A stretch of 64,000 nucleotides of DNA from Asterella californica (lineage: Eukaryota > Streptophyta > Marchantiopsida > Marchantiales > Aytoniaceae), in assembly GCA_036924285.1 (NCBI GenBank), contig JAYKYS010000004.1, positions 18,198,001 through 18,262,000 on the forward strand. The letters run 5' to 3'. Both the position numbers and the translations under genes were made by a program. Positions 54,155 through 64,000 of this stretch are shown here, in pieces. Positions within the stretch are counted from its first letter, which is position 1; each line of letters starts with the position of its first letter. Below the pieces are notes generated by a model. It did no database searches, was not told the DNA's origin, and saw only the letters and a list, made by a program, of their open reading frames with translations.

Positions 54155-55742
54155 ATGTTGCTTCCGCTTGTCCTTCTGGTTCAGAAGATGAACTTTCAGG
54201 TCGGCAAACTACTTCAGCACTTCATCAATCCGAGAATCAGATGCAGACTGAATGATCTGAGTCTGAGAAATCTTCTACACAACTTCTTCTCTGAGTCGTG
54301 ATTTCTCTTTCTTCTTCTTCCGTGTCTTTTTCTCCTGTCCAGATTCTGATTCTGAACTTTCGACACTAGACTCTTCAGAAGTAGAGGATGCTTCCGAAGC
54401 ACTGTTATCAGTTTCAGTGGACTTGGACTTCCTAGAAGACTTCTTGGACTTCTTGGACTTCTTCGAGGTCTTCTCTCTGTCTTTCGTCATATTCCGCGTG
54501 ATGTTCGAGGTTTCATACTGCTCTGCATACTTCTGTACTTCTACCAAATCATCACCTCCTCCTCTTCTACAATACAACTCCATATCTTGAGATAATCCTC
54601 CCAAGTACCAGTCCACAGCTTGCTGAGCATAGTAACCGGATCTTCCTTGGTCCTTGAGGGATATGATCCAGGAGGTCTTCAAACCTCTCGGTGTAATCCC
54701 GCAGTGTCTCTTTCTTCTTCCGTTCGAGCCTCTGAAGTTCTATGAGAGTCATCCGGTCATAGCTCACTCCTCTAAACCTCTTCAGAAAAGCTACCTTCAG
54801 AGTAGCCCAAGTGGCCATAACTAAATCATCATCTAACGCTTTACTCATCAATTCTTACGACCAGGCTAAGAAATACACGAAGTCTGTCGACATCGCGTCT
54901 TTCTTGTTGGATCGAGAGATGGTCTCGAACATCGCGATGAAGTCATCCGCATCAGCATCATCGTCGTACGGATGGTACTTCTGCCGAGTATGGAAAGCCA
55001 TGTTGACTGTTGGTTGGTGCGACTGTCAACTTCTTTCTCTGTCAGGTCCAAGTGGTGGAGATGGTCTTCTCGAAGATCTAGGTCTGTCTGAGTGACGAAT
55101 GTCGTCTTCTTCAGAACTGTTGTCGCTGCCACCCTCTGAGATGTTTGGAACAACCCCCTCCAGTCTTCTTTCACCTTGAGAAGCCTCTCCCGCACTTGGG
55201 AAGACGTCTTCTGCGTAACCAGAACCAAAATCTACCCTGTAAACCTGGTCATCCCGGTTGGCTTCTGTCTTCTCCAAAAATAATGCTCGAGATGGAAAGC
55301 TCTTCCAAATCTACTGATCGGATCTTCCTGAGCTCTTCTTCTTTCCTTTGGTGTATCAGGGATACCCGTTGCTCTCTAGAAGCAGTTCGTTGAGATGAAT
55401 GTACCCACTCAAGGTCCTTACCCGCGCGTCTTCTGCTTCTTTCTCTGGTTGGAGACATCCACCAGAGTGTTGAGAAGAGGTATCACTCTTCTTCTAATAG
55501 TAGATCTGATAGGCTGGAGTTCTGAACAACCTGTCGCAGGTTCGGAACGTCTTCTTCTCCTGCTTCATGTTGCACTTCTTGCAGTCTTTCAAGATCGAGC
55601 CTTCCAAAAAGCTCTTGGAAGCGAGGGAGCGGCTTCTTCCAGTTCCCCCTGATGTCTCTCATCAGCTTCTGGCTGCGGTTTCTCTCTTCTAGCAAGATAG
55701 AGTTCCACAGCACACTCAAATACAACCCAAGTGCAACTAACT
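54155..55742 (-). pseudogene. E gag
   Basis: Fragmented over several frames. N-terminal pieces (55249-55725) are charged and helical. Capsid part near 54600-54850: WATLKVAFLKRFRGVSYDRM, RKKETLRDYTERFEDLLDHI, a typical retrotransposon-gag pattern. A Lys/Ser-rich tail precedes the knuckles. Confidence 0.7.
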
Positions 55743-55893
55743 ACTGACACACAGATCCAAGAAGCTTAGAATAGTCGTTACTAAGATGAAATTCTCGGCA
55801 GCGGTGCCAAAAATACGACTGGCACACAGATCCAAGACGCTTAGAACAATCGGTACTAAGATGAAATCCCCCGCAGTGACGTCAAAAATACGA
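55743..55893 (-). repeat. E primer-binding region, tandemly duplicated
   Basis: Two units of about 75 bp (55743-55818, 55819-55893). On the minus strand the inner one has TTTTTGGCACCGCTGCCGA, a plant-Gypsy-like primer site. The one nearest the LTR reads TTTTTGACGTCACTGCGG and is mutated. Confidence 0.65.
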
Positions 55894-56991
55894 GGCTACT
55901 ATATGTAGTGTCTTAGGATTTCTCCTTTAGCCCATTTAGCATAAAAGATTTTGGAGACAGAGATTTACACTAGTATCGCTGTCCTAAGTTCTAAGATCTG
56001 TTCAAACATACAAACACACAGGTTCTACCTAGAAATCCCGTCTTCTCACAAAACCACAGGCTTCCAGATCCTTCAGAAGGTGCCTTGGACCCAAACAACT
56101 AACTACTATCTAATATATCACAAAAATATCCACTGAGAAGCTCGAGAAGACACTTCCTGCTTCCAGGTCACGACTTCCGGTCTTCTCATGACGGTCTTCC
56201 CGAAACAATTCTCGGCTTCTAGGGGTTTCATCTAGGCTTCTCACACCTCCAGAAGACTGCCCTTGCTTCGTAGATGCACAACTATCAATGTATGTCTCAC
56301 ATTGCTCTTCCAATTTCCAACGGGGTTAGATCAATCACAGGGTGTATGTCTCATGTAGCCTTCCCAGGCTTCTACCTACGGAAGCGGTCTTTCTGCAGCA
56401 CTACAACGACATTCACCTTCACGGAAGCTCAATAGAAGTCTCGGAAGCTCACTAGAAGAAGATGGGAATATGGGAAGATGAGGGAAGATGGGGAAGAAGA
56501 GAAAATCCAAACAAGAGGAAACAAGATGAAAAAGAGAAATTAAGACTCCGACAGGCTTCTAGTCCGGATCCTGACTAACAAGCCATCCTTGCTTGTAGTA
56601 ATTTGAGGAAGAAGATCACAAATTGGCTTACAATTGCACAATCTTTTACTCGAAGATGTCGTCTTCTGCTGTGGGAAGAAGTCTTCTTTCTTATTCTGTC
56701 GTAGCTCTAACTACTCTGTCGTCTGGGATCGCTTTCTCATAGGACTGTCTGTACGTGGATCCGAAGTGCTCCACTGGATGAGACAAGCTTCGACTCTGCA
56801 CAACTTTTAACAATCATCGCCACTCAAGAAGAAGGCTTGCATGCACAATTGGGTGTGAATCGAGGAAACCCACTGTCCAAAAGATATAGACAAAGCTTCT
56901 ACAATCAAATCTGAAATCAATTCCTCGAGAAGAAGGTACATTGGCTTTGAGAAGCTCACTCCCTCCACTTCTTTTCAATACCTGTAGTGCC

Positions 56992-57216
56992 CACAATTTG
57001 CAGGATTAGAGATATTTTGAAATTTTTAAAGTTAATGACATGTCTATGTAATTGAAATAACCTTATTACTTAAGACTACACCTTGCTTAGAGGGAAGATG
57101 ATCTTAAGGGCTTTTCGTAAGGAGAAGTCGACTTCTTCCCAAGCTAGAAGACGAGCATCTTCTAGGAAGACGTCTTCTCGATCGTGTCTTCCAGAAGACG
57201 GAAGACAGACATCTTC
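56992..57216 (+). repeat. Inverted E-type LTR start
   Basis: On the plus strand TGTAGTGCCCACAATTTGCAGG and the following sequence (TTGAAATTTTTAAAG, GAAGATGATCTTAAG) match the C1 start read leftward from 49191. So a second LTR 5' end lies here in opposite orientation. Confidence 0.65.
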
Positions 57217-57352
57217 CAAGAAGTACCGAATCCAAGTCGTAGAGACTTCTCCTGAGCCATCGTGCGCTTCTCCACCAACTCCATTGCTGGTTGGATCTTC
57301 ATGGAAAAAATTGACTTGGTTTCTTGCGGAAAAATAGTCTGAATAGGTGGAC
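57217..57352 (-). pseudogene. Coiled-coil ORF fragment, copy 1
   Basis: The minus strand encodes KIQPAMELVEKRTMAQEKSL, homologous to EIQPAMELLERRARAQEKPL of the C1 ORF. It is repeated at 57557-57694. Confidence 0.65.
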
Positions 57353-57556
57353 CGGTACCAAGTGTAGATTATAGGGATGACACTTGGAGCCACTTATCGG
57401 TTTAGGGAGCAACTCTCTATGGAGAGTTTTCAATTGGACTGATCCGTTTGGAAAAAGTTCATGGATGATATAGGGTCCCAACCATATCGTGGTTGGTCCA
57501 CCTACTTAGACTATTTTTCCGGATCCTAAAAATCCTGATTACTATCCTTATTACAA
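57353..57556 (-). pseudogene. Gypsy integrase C-terminal fragment (element G)
   Basis: The minus frame reads GPYIIHELFPNGSVQL, the GPY/F-type end of a Gypsy integrase, then a short tail. It is flanked by a 26-base inverted repeat (57328-57353, 57495-57520). Confidence 0.6.
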
Positions 57557-57694
57557 GAAGTACCGAATCCAAGTCGTAGAGACTTCTCCTGAGCCATCAT
57601 GCGCTTCTCCACCAACTCCATTGCTGGTTGGATCTTCATGGAAAACATTGACTTGGTTTCTTGTGGAAAAATAGTCTGAGTAGGTGGACCGGAT
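57557..57694 (-). pseudogene. Coiled-coil ORF fragment, copy 2
   Basis: Near-identical direct repeat of 57217-57352, with a few substitutions. Confidence 0.65.
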
Positions 57695-58470
57695 CATCGA
57701 ATTTCAAGTTCAATTTCTTGGAAGTCTTGATAGTAATCAGGATCGATCTACGATATACTTAAATGCCTCATGATCGACATGAAAGGTGAATGGGTTTCTG
57801 AGGAGATATTGTCTGAACTTCTAGACCGCGAAGATCATTCTCATGCATTCTCTTTCGGTGGTGGAATAAATTCTATCAATCTTGCTGTCGACTGACATAG
57901 TAGACAACATGATCTTCCAATTTTTCATCGAGATGAGAAAGTATTGCACCCGTAGCTGTACTTGACGTATCCACGTATACGTGAAAAGAGAGATCTCATT
58001 TTGGTGATCATAATATACGAGCAGATAGACGAGCCTTTTTCAGTGTCCCAAAGGCTAAATGACACTTATCTATTCAGAGAAATTACACAGAGATGTTGAG
58101 GAGGTTTTGTCAAGGCCGTAGTGATGATTGCATATCTTTGGATAAAGCATCGATAATATCCGGTGTATCCTAGGAAGGATCATACATCTTTTATGATCTT
58201 GGGAGTAGGCATTTCTTGGATGATCTTCACTTCGTAGGATACCATGATACCATCTTGACAAATAATATGACCGAGTAGAGGTCCGTGCGAAGCTACAAAA
58301 TGACATTTGTTGAGATTTAATGATATTTGTACCTTTTGACATATTAGAAAAAATATTTGTAAGGGCCCGCAGGGAGATATCGAGGTGTTCTTCCTTCTTA
58401 CTATGACTGCATAGGTCATCCAGGTAGATTTCCAATATATCTCGTAAGTGTGAGAATGATTGTAGCATGT
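57695..58470 (-). pseudogene. Element G RT and RNase H fragment
   Basis: The minus strand shows YLDD in EIYLDDLCSHSKKEEHLD, then HFVASHGPLLGHIICQDGI, and RNase H traces to about 57720. Frames are broken. A different Gypsy lineage from A, B, E and H. Confidence 0.65.
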
Positions 58471-58474
58471 ATCT

Positions 58475-59113
58475 CTAGGCTCTCAATGTCCTACTGGTCC
58501 GTACTTGACCAACTGGTCTTCCTTCAGGTCTCCCTTGGACACGTCTCACCCTCCTACTGGGGTGTCCAAGTACACTAGCTCGGCCTGGACGTAGGTGTGG
58601 AAGAAGGCGCCCCAGTTGATGACCTGTCCTTCCTAGATAGCTTCCAGGAACTCCACGTCCTGGTCTCCAAGGTATCTCACTTTCTGGACCTTTTTCTTGG
58701 GAAAAAGATGAAGGTATAGTTTCTCCAAAAGACACTTTCTCGGCTCTCGGTAAGCTTCCACCTTCCATCCGTTTCTCCCCTGTCTGTCTTCCAAGAAGAG
58801 ACACTTAGTACTTCTAGGTACATGTCACTTCCCTGAGATCATCGGCAGAATTTTCATATCTACGGTTCTCTACTTCTGGCAGGTGGAAAGCTCTGCGCCA
58901 CCACTCCACCGTCCACGAAGATGATCTTCCTCGTGCGATCCCTGCCTTGACAGATACACGGTTGCGAGGAGGCAACGTTGCCCAAACCTCCTCCAGAATA
59001 CTTTGGTCTACGAGATTCCAGTCCCACGTGAAAAAGTCGAGGCCCAACTCCTTGATGAAAGGTTTGGTCTCGTCCAACTCTACTTGCGGTAACACCAACC
59101 CTCGAGGATGCAT
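58475..59113 (-). pseudogene. E LTR-embedded ORF, N-terminal part
   Basis: 59113-58817 reads MHPRGLVLPQVELDE, KELGLDFFTWDWNL and SSSWTVEWWRRAF, colinear with the C1 ORF start. This supports MHP as the true start and Trp where C1 has TGA. After a small indel near 58850, 58805-58475 continues with the GRNGWK..REP block in another frame. It then breaks off. Confidence 0.65.
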
Positions 59114-60998
59114 GACATGTTCGAGCTTCTGTTACACTAAACCACACATACTTGTTGTGAGCCTAAGGCTCAGCCCTTACCAGGTCCTCACAGTCCAACT
59201 TCTACCCTCAGAAGACAAATCTAGTCTTCCAGAAGACAGTTATTCCATCTTTCAGAATTCTAATAGTGCTTCCTAAGTACTTCTCGTCTTCTGAGCTATA
59301 TCTAAGCAATCCTAACTAAGCAAGGCATCACACGGATTCCTAAGAAGACAATCCACTTTGCAATTCATCCTACTTCCTAACAAAAGATAACAAGATATGT
59401 GAGAACCGCAGTATACAAATGGTTCAGAAGAGGGTTGAGGACTCCTGCGGAGACAGTGGTCTCCAATAGAACTCCCAAGACAGCTTCTGGGTTACTGACG
59501 TCTTCAGAATACTTCTCGCAGTCAGGCTTCCCATCATTGATCTCACATGTCTCGGCTTCCTACACGTAATCTAGCCTCACAACAGACACGGAATATTCGC
59601 ACTCTATTTTTCTGACTCCTCACCTCGCATACACTCTTAGAAGAAGCTTGATGCGTAACGAGAAGACATGACCCTTGATCATTCTCTCCAGATTTTACCA
59701 ACAAGGCTTCTCACAACTCTCTTCTAAAGTTCAGGAAGAAGAAAGAACATGCTGCTATGGGTCAGTAGAAGAGACCCGTAAAGGACCCTCACGTCTTCTC
59801 GCGCATTCTGCCAGTCTTTCCAATCTTCTAGTCTCTCTAGGAAGATGTGGATTTGAGAAGTTAGGAAGATTGGGAGACACATACCTGATTCTCAGTTTCC
59901 TGCTTCCCTAAACAACAATCAACTCTTAAGTTCATTCTCGATTTGTATCAAGCTTCTCTTAACACAAATTCCAATCCAATCTAACTACTTGATATAAATT
60001 GATAACATTCGTCTTTCAAAGATGTCCAGACATTCGGACATGTCTTCTGTCCACAGATTCTAGGACAGAAGCGTAGTAGGATAGAGAAATTGATAGTCAT
60101 ACCATCGAATTCTAGAATGAGAAGAAGAGAAGCTCAATTCCAATTCGAGAAGAAGTGAGAAGATGGTTGACAAAAATTAGACAGCACTTTCGTGCTTTCT
60201 CACGGGCACAGAATCTCAGAAAAGTTTCAAGGTAGAGAGAGCGATCGATGGGCTTCGTGTAGAACGATCAGGGAAGTGCAAGAGACATCGAAATAGAAGA
60301 CAAAAGCGATGGAGAAGCAGAAAAACATGGAAAGAACGTCAGTACTGCTTCCAACTATGCTTCTGATTGCTCCTTCAGTCTTCTACGTGTCTCAGAACTT
60401 CAATTTTGTCTTCAATGTCCTGCCATGATCTTGCTTTTGCCTCCAATCTCGAGCTGTTGCTAACACTACTTCCACAATCGAGCTCGATCTGCTGCACTCT
60501 GAAGCCTCTCTCTCGATTTCCACCTCGACTCTCAATTCCTAATCTTCAGGTCCTCGGGGATTTCTCACTCTTCCTCCTTGAGTGCACTTCTTGACTGGAA
60601 GACGTCTTCTCTTACTCAGTCCCTTCAATTCGCTCATGCACGCTTCCAAGGTATTCTCCAATTCCTGAATCGAAGTAAATTCTTAAATCGAGAAGCAGCA
60701 AGGAGTGCTCTGGTCCTAATGCGCCTCCAACTTCCATATCTTCTCTACGCGATTAGGTAATAGCTCGACTACCTTAGACGTACCTACTATAGTCGTGACT
60801 ACACGATAGGTATACCTACCCCTTACCTAGTTGGTGCACGGTTGATACCTCCTTGTGGTTACAGTCAATGTCTTCCTGGAAGCGGCTTCTGTCTTCCAGA
60901 AGGACCCTCCAGAAGATGACTTCTCAGAAGACGTCCGTCTTCCGGCTTTGGAAGAAGTCAACTTCTTTTCATAAATTCTCTTAAGATCATCTTCCTGC
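59114..60998 (-). repeat. E LTR, 5' non-coding part
   Basis: Colinear with 47170-49090 of C1 and moderately diverged. No supported ORF. Confidence 0.6.
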
Positions 60999-61094
60999 TA
61001 ATAAAAGTACTTCGGATCTTCTCGATCGTAAGCAGGAGAAGAAGGCCGCTCACGGCCTTCAGAGATCTTCAGAGGTCGATAGGGTCTCCTCCGC
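60999..61094 (-). other. Fragment of E linker region
   Basis: AAAGTACTTCGGATCTTCTC and the following bases match 53277-53330 of element E. The E LTR joins E interior here, and B3 is inserted on the other side. Confidence 0.6.
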
Positions 61095-61585
61095 TGTCGT
61101 GTTGTACATGGGTTTGTACAGTGAAAACTAGTTGCAAAGAGATCTTTTCTCTGTTGTGTAAAAGAAGCTGCCATGTAGCTTATCAAGCTGGGCAGGAGCT
61201 AAGCTGGGGTGGTGCTTGACAAGCTGCCCCCTAGCTTGGGTTGGAATATCACCCCTAAGGGAGTCGAAAGACATCAGAATACAAAGCTCGACGAGGAGAG
61301 CGACCTCATGCTTCTAGTTTTGACAGAAAGTGTTCTAAGCAATAGTTAGTACGAGTTTTAGGCTGTGAAATATGTGAAAGAGGGAAATCTGTCGATTCTG
61401 GTTCGTGACTCGAACTCAGAATCGGATAGCGTAAGCGTGTAGGTGTTCACAAATACTATAGTTTTGACTCCTTGTTCATTAAAAATGGAGTTGTATAGAG
61501 AAGTTAGTGTAGGAAAGACTAGTAAAGATCTTACAGAAAAATTTCTTCAGGTAAACATATGTACAAAAGTTTTTACCTTCTTGAA

Positions 61586-61669
61586 CGGAACCAAAGGCCA
61601 TCCCAGTGATAGGGCGCCTGCCTAGGAGGGAAGTGGTCTCAGGATCAATCCCCCCTGGCCTCTGGTTCC
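61586..61669 (+). ncRNA. tRNA-like segment in B3 LTR
   Basis: The best-preserved copy. Outer arms GGAACC and GGTTCC and inner arms AGGCCA and TGGCCT pair perfectly. D-arm-like CCCAGTGATAGGG and B-box-like GGATCAATCC are present. Confidence 0.5.
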
Positions 61670-62014
61670 TATTCTTGCATGTTGGCCTCCTGGAAGGGAG
61701 TCTATGTTGGATATGCAGCCACGTCCTGCATATCTAGGGGCGAGAGACCGGTATCTCCCTTAATCGTGGGCTTCCTGGCCTAAGCCTCCGCATGCCATCC
61801 TGAATATACTATGGGAGATACCTGGTGTGCATATGGGGGGGCTGTGAGCCCTGTGGGGCAGCCTCATAAGTGTTGGGGCTTCGGCCTACATTGGATGGCT
61901 TGTAGTATATTCAGGGTGGCATCAAGATGGCATCGAGGGCACGGGAAACTTTTGCTGAATATTATGTACGCATAAGGACAGCAGAGGAACAGCTTTAGAT
62001 GGGGCTTTAAAATT

Positions 62015-62765
62015 AAAGCGAAAGATTACAGTGGAAGCGGAAGATTACAACGGAAAACTGAAGCGGAAGATTTAGCGGAAGCGGAAAACTACAGCGGAAG
62101 CGGAAGATTACCGCGGAAGCTTGAAGCGGAAAACTACAGCGGAAGCGGAAGATTACCGCGGAAGCTTGAAGCGGAATATTACAGCGGAAGCGGAAAACTA
62201 CAGCAGAAGCGGAAGATTACCGCGGAAGCGGAAGCGGAAAACTACGGCGGAAGCGGAAGATTACCGCGGAAGCTTGAAGCGGAAAACTACAGCGGAAGCG
62301 GAAGATTATCGCGGAAGCTTGAAGCGGAATATTACAGCGGAAGCGGAAAACTACAGCGGAAGCGGAAGATTACCGCGGAAGCTTGAAGCGGAAAACTACA
62401 GCGGAAGCGGAAGATTACCGCGGAAGCTTGAAGCGGAATATTACAGCGGAAGCGGAAGATTACCGCGGAAGCTTGAAGCGGAAAACTACAGCGGAAGCGG
62501 AAGATTACCGCGGAAGCTTGAAGCGGAATATTACAGCGGAAGCGGAAAACTACCGCGGAAGCTTGAAGCGGAATATTACAGCGGAAGCGGAAAACTACAG
62601 CGGAAGCTCGAAGCGGAATATTACAGCGGAAGCGGAAAACTACAGCGAAAGCGAAAGATTATCACGGAAGCTTGAAGCGGAATATTACAGTGGAAGCGGA
62701 AAACTACAGTGGAAGCAGAAGATTACAACAGAAGCTTGAAGCGGAAGATTACAGCGGAGGCGGAA
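62015..62765 (+). repeat. GGAAG-rich satellite in B3 LTR
   Basis: About 750 bp of 45-bp higher-order units, about twice the array length in B1. It reads open as a repeated 15-residue peptide, e.g. YSGSGRLPRKLEAEN. Confidence 0.8.
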
Positions 62766-63549
62766 GGAGGAGAATTAGAGTTTAAGAGGGGGGGCAGCTT
62801 AGCTAAGGCCCTGCTTCTGATAAGTGACTGCGCTGATAAGGACAGCAGGGGGCAGCTTAAGCTGGGGTCTTTACTTTTAGGTAAAATACCTGCGGCGACT
62901 TGGGATCGGGAGGACAGTTTTGAAGAGGATGTTTTCTGAGAGAGCTGAAGCGGAACACGCAGGAGAAGCTAAGAAGCTGGGGAAAGATCAAATTGGGGCT
63001 GGCAGATTGAATTGGGAGAGCATCGTAAGAGAGAGAGGCATGAATTTTAGGCTTGGACGTTGTTTAAATAGACTATTCTGGGGAGAAATTACTCTAAGGA
63101 GACAGTTCTATTGAGAGATCGTTTGGAAATCTACAGGGGACTTTTGATCGACGTTGGATCAGATTTCTGAGAGTTTCAGTTGGGACAAGGAGAGGAATAA
63201 GATTCAAGGGTCCGAATTTCTCTATTAGGTTCAGATTGAGACGTACTGGGTAGACTTTTGGCTTGACGGGTGAAGACAGGTGCGCTGGAGAGGAAGAGAG
63301 AGATTTTCTGTACAGTTGGAGAAATTGGTGGTGCAGACGACACTGTAATAAAGTTAATTGAATCTTGAGAGACCTATGTGTGTACCCAGGGTGTGTTTGA
63401 GTGCTTGTTTTTGTAATTGGTGAGCACAAGGAGCAGTGTTTTGAGATCGCATCGTTAGCAGCAACCTATTTTCTTTTCTGGTCATTTTTCTCTGACCGAT
63501 CACAGTCAGGAGGTCCGCCCTCCCCAAGAAAGACTCTCAACTCGACATC

Positions 63550-63567
63550 TGGTGCTTCCACTGAGAG
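63550..63567 (+). other. B3 primer-binding site
   Basis: TGGTGCTTCCACTGAGAG, identical to B1, two bases after the LTR end. Confidence 0.65.
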
Positions 63568-63612
63568 CTATTGGGGTGATTGATTAGAGATTTGACTAGA
63601 TTGAGAGGGAGA

Positions 63613-64000
63613 ATGGATCACAGTGCTGCCGTACAAGGTGTAGCTGCTGCTCAAGGTGCTCCTGTTCAAGGGAATCCTGGTCAAGATGGAATTGGTTCTC
63701 AAGGAGGGCCTACGGTGGTTCCAACAGCAACAACACAGCCTGCTGTAGACACGTCTCAGATTCTTCAGGCGTTGGCTGCCTTGATTCAGCAGCAGCCTGC
63801 AGTTGGAGGAGCTGAGCAGAAGTCCACAAAGGCGTTACAAGCAATTGTTGGTCGATGTGGACGATTTGATGGAAGAGATGTTACTAGGTACCTGCGGGAG
63901 TATGTGGGTGAGATGGAGTTGGTCAGGGCACCTGAAGTTGAGGTAATTCTGAGCTTTGAGTTGATTGTTGTCCCTGAACTGAGAGAGAAGGTGAGGAATT
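63613..64000 (+). CDS. B3 gag, N-terminal part, runs off window
   Basis: Open from ATG to the window end (129 codons). Nearly identical to B1 gag: MDHSAAVQGVAAAQGAP, GRFDGRDVTRYLREYVGEME. No stop is seen, so this copy may be younger or intact. Confidence 0.8.
   Translation, partial: MDHSAAVQGVAAAQGAPVQGNPGQDGIGSQGGPTVVPTATTQPAVDTSQILQALAALIQQQPAVGGAEQKSTKALQAIVGRCGRFDGRDVTRYLREYVGEMELVRAPEVEVILSFELIVVPELREKVRN

Larger units (their letters stand above)
51914..55903 (-). mobile_element. Element E interior, Gypsy-like, RT deleted
   Basis: Minus order: primer-binding region, gag, three zinc knuckles, linker, RNase H, integrase zinc domain and core start. The integrase is cut at 51914 by B1. Protease and RT are missing between about 53095 and 53080. 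The 5' LTR lies at 55904-60998. Confidence 0.8.
55904..60998 (-). repeat. E 5' LTR, giant, rearranged
   Basis: The 3' LTR end CACTACA is at 55904 on the minus strand, about 15 bases from a primer-site-like sequence. 55904-56985 matches C1 37157-38235; 58475-60998 matches C1 from about 46700 to 49090. The middle (56986-58474) is replaced by an inverted LTR start, ORF fragments and pieces of another Gypsy element. The 5' tip is missing at 60998. Confidence 0.65.
61095..63547 (+). repeat. B3 5' LTR
   Basis: 2453 bp, from TGTCGTGTTGTACATGGG to CTCGACA. Longer than the B1 LTR mostly because of a larger satellite array. Confidence 0.9.
61095..64000 (+). mobile_element. Element B3, 5' LTR and start of gag, cut by window end
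   Basis: Closely related to B1 in LTR, primer-binding site and gag start. The left flank reads CCGC; the other side is not in the window. Confidence 0.9.

Noticed and set aside
62121..62675. A 184-residue repeated peptide ORF in the B3 LTR
   Set aside because: It is produced by a stop-free 45-bp satellite that is open in more than one frame, with no start context or conserved ends.

Overview
This 64-kb window is a dense, nested pile of LTR retrotransposons from a eukaryotic nuclear genome. I found no cellular protein gene, intact tRNA gene or CRISPR array. Two displaced pieces of 18S rRNA gene with adjoining 5' ETS lie at 49712-50618. They read like a streptophyte, with bases closer to charophyte algae (for example Charales) than to land plants as I remember them. 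That taxonomic guess is inference.

At least five Ty3/Gypsy-like lineages are present; the letters are mine. Family A: A1 (1-7037, minus) and truncated A2 (15420-18798, plus). They have an upstream ORF with paired zinc motifs, then one gag-PR-RT-RH-INT frame. Family H (7519-15017, plus) carries a PHD finger after its integrase. Family B: B1 (27633-51913), B2 (19382-26120) and the start of B3 (61095-64000), all plus, plus an LTR piece at 7038-7518 (minus). They have LTRs of 2 kb or more and a fungal-like polymerase. Family D (39094-45185, plus) is a gag-only relative of B. Family E (51914-55903, minus) has three zinc knuckles, has lost its PR and RT, and has a giant LTR at 55904-60998.

The layout is nested. 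B1 sits in the integrase gene of E: 27553-27632 and 51914 onward are the two sides of the broken gene. A roughly 5.9-kb single E-type LTR (C1, 37157-49191) sits inside the 3' LTR of B1. D sits inside the ORF of C1. A scrambled rDNA patch (49540-51280) also interrupts the 3' LTR of B1. Exact short target-site duplications support these events: CCGT for B1, GCGG for D, GAAAA for C1, GTGTA for F1 and TTCGGA for the patch.

The most unusual theme is protein-coding sequence inside LTRs. C1, the E 5' LTR, F1 (11653-14923) and F2 (26121-27552) have LTR-like TG...CA ends and no internal terminal repeat. They share an ORF with a tryptophan-rich N-terminal region, an acidic linker and a long coiled coil. 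B-type LTRs at 7038-7518 and 23779-26120 carry a different short ORF family, one copy behind a TATA box. LTRs of B1 and B3 carry a tRNA-like segment, a long conserved hairpin and a GGAAG-rich 45-bp satellite. Nearly every coding region is broken by stops or frameshifts. The B1 polymerase is the best preserved.
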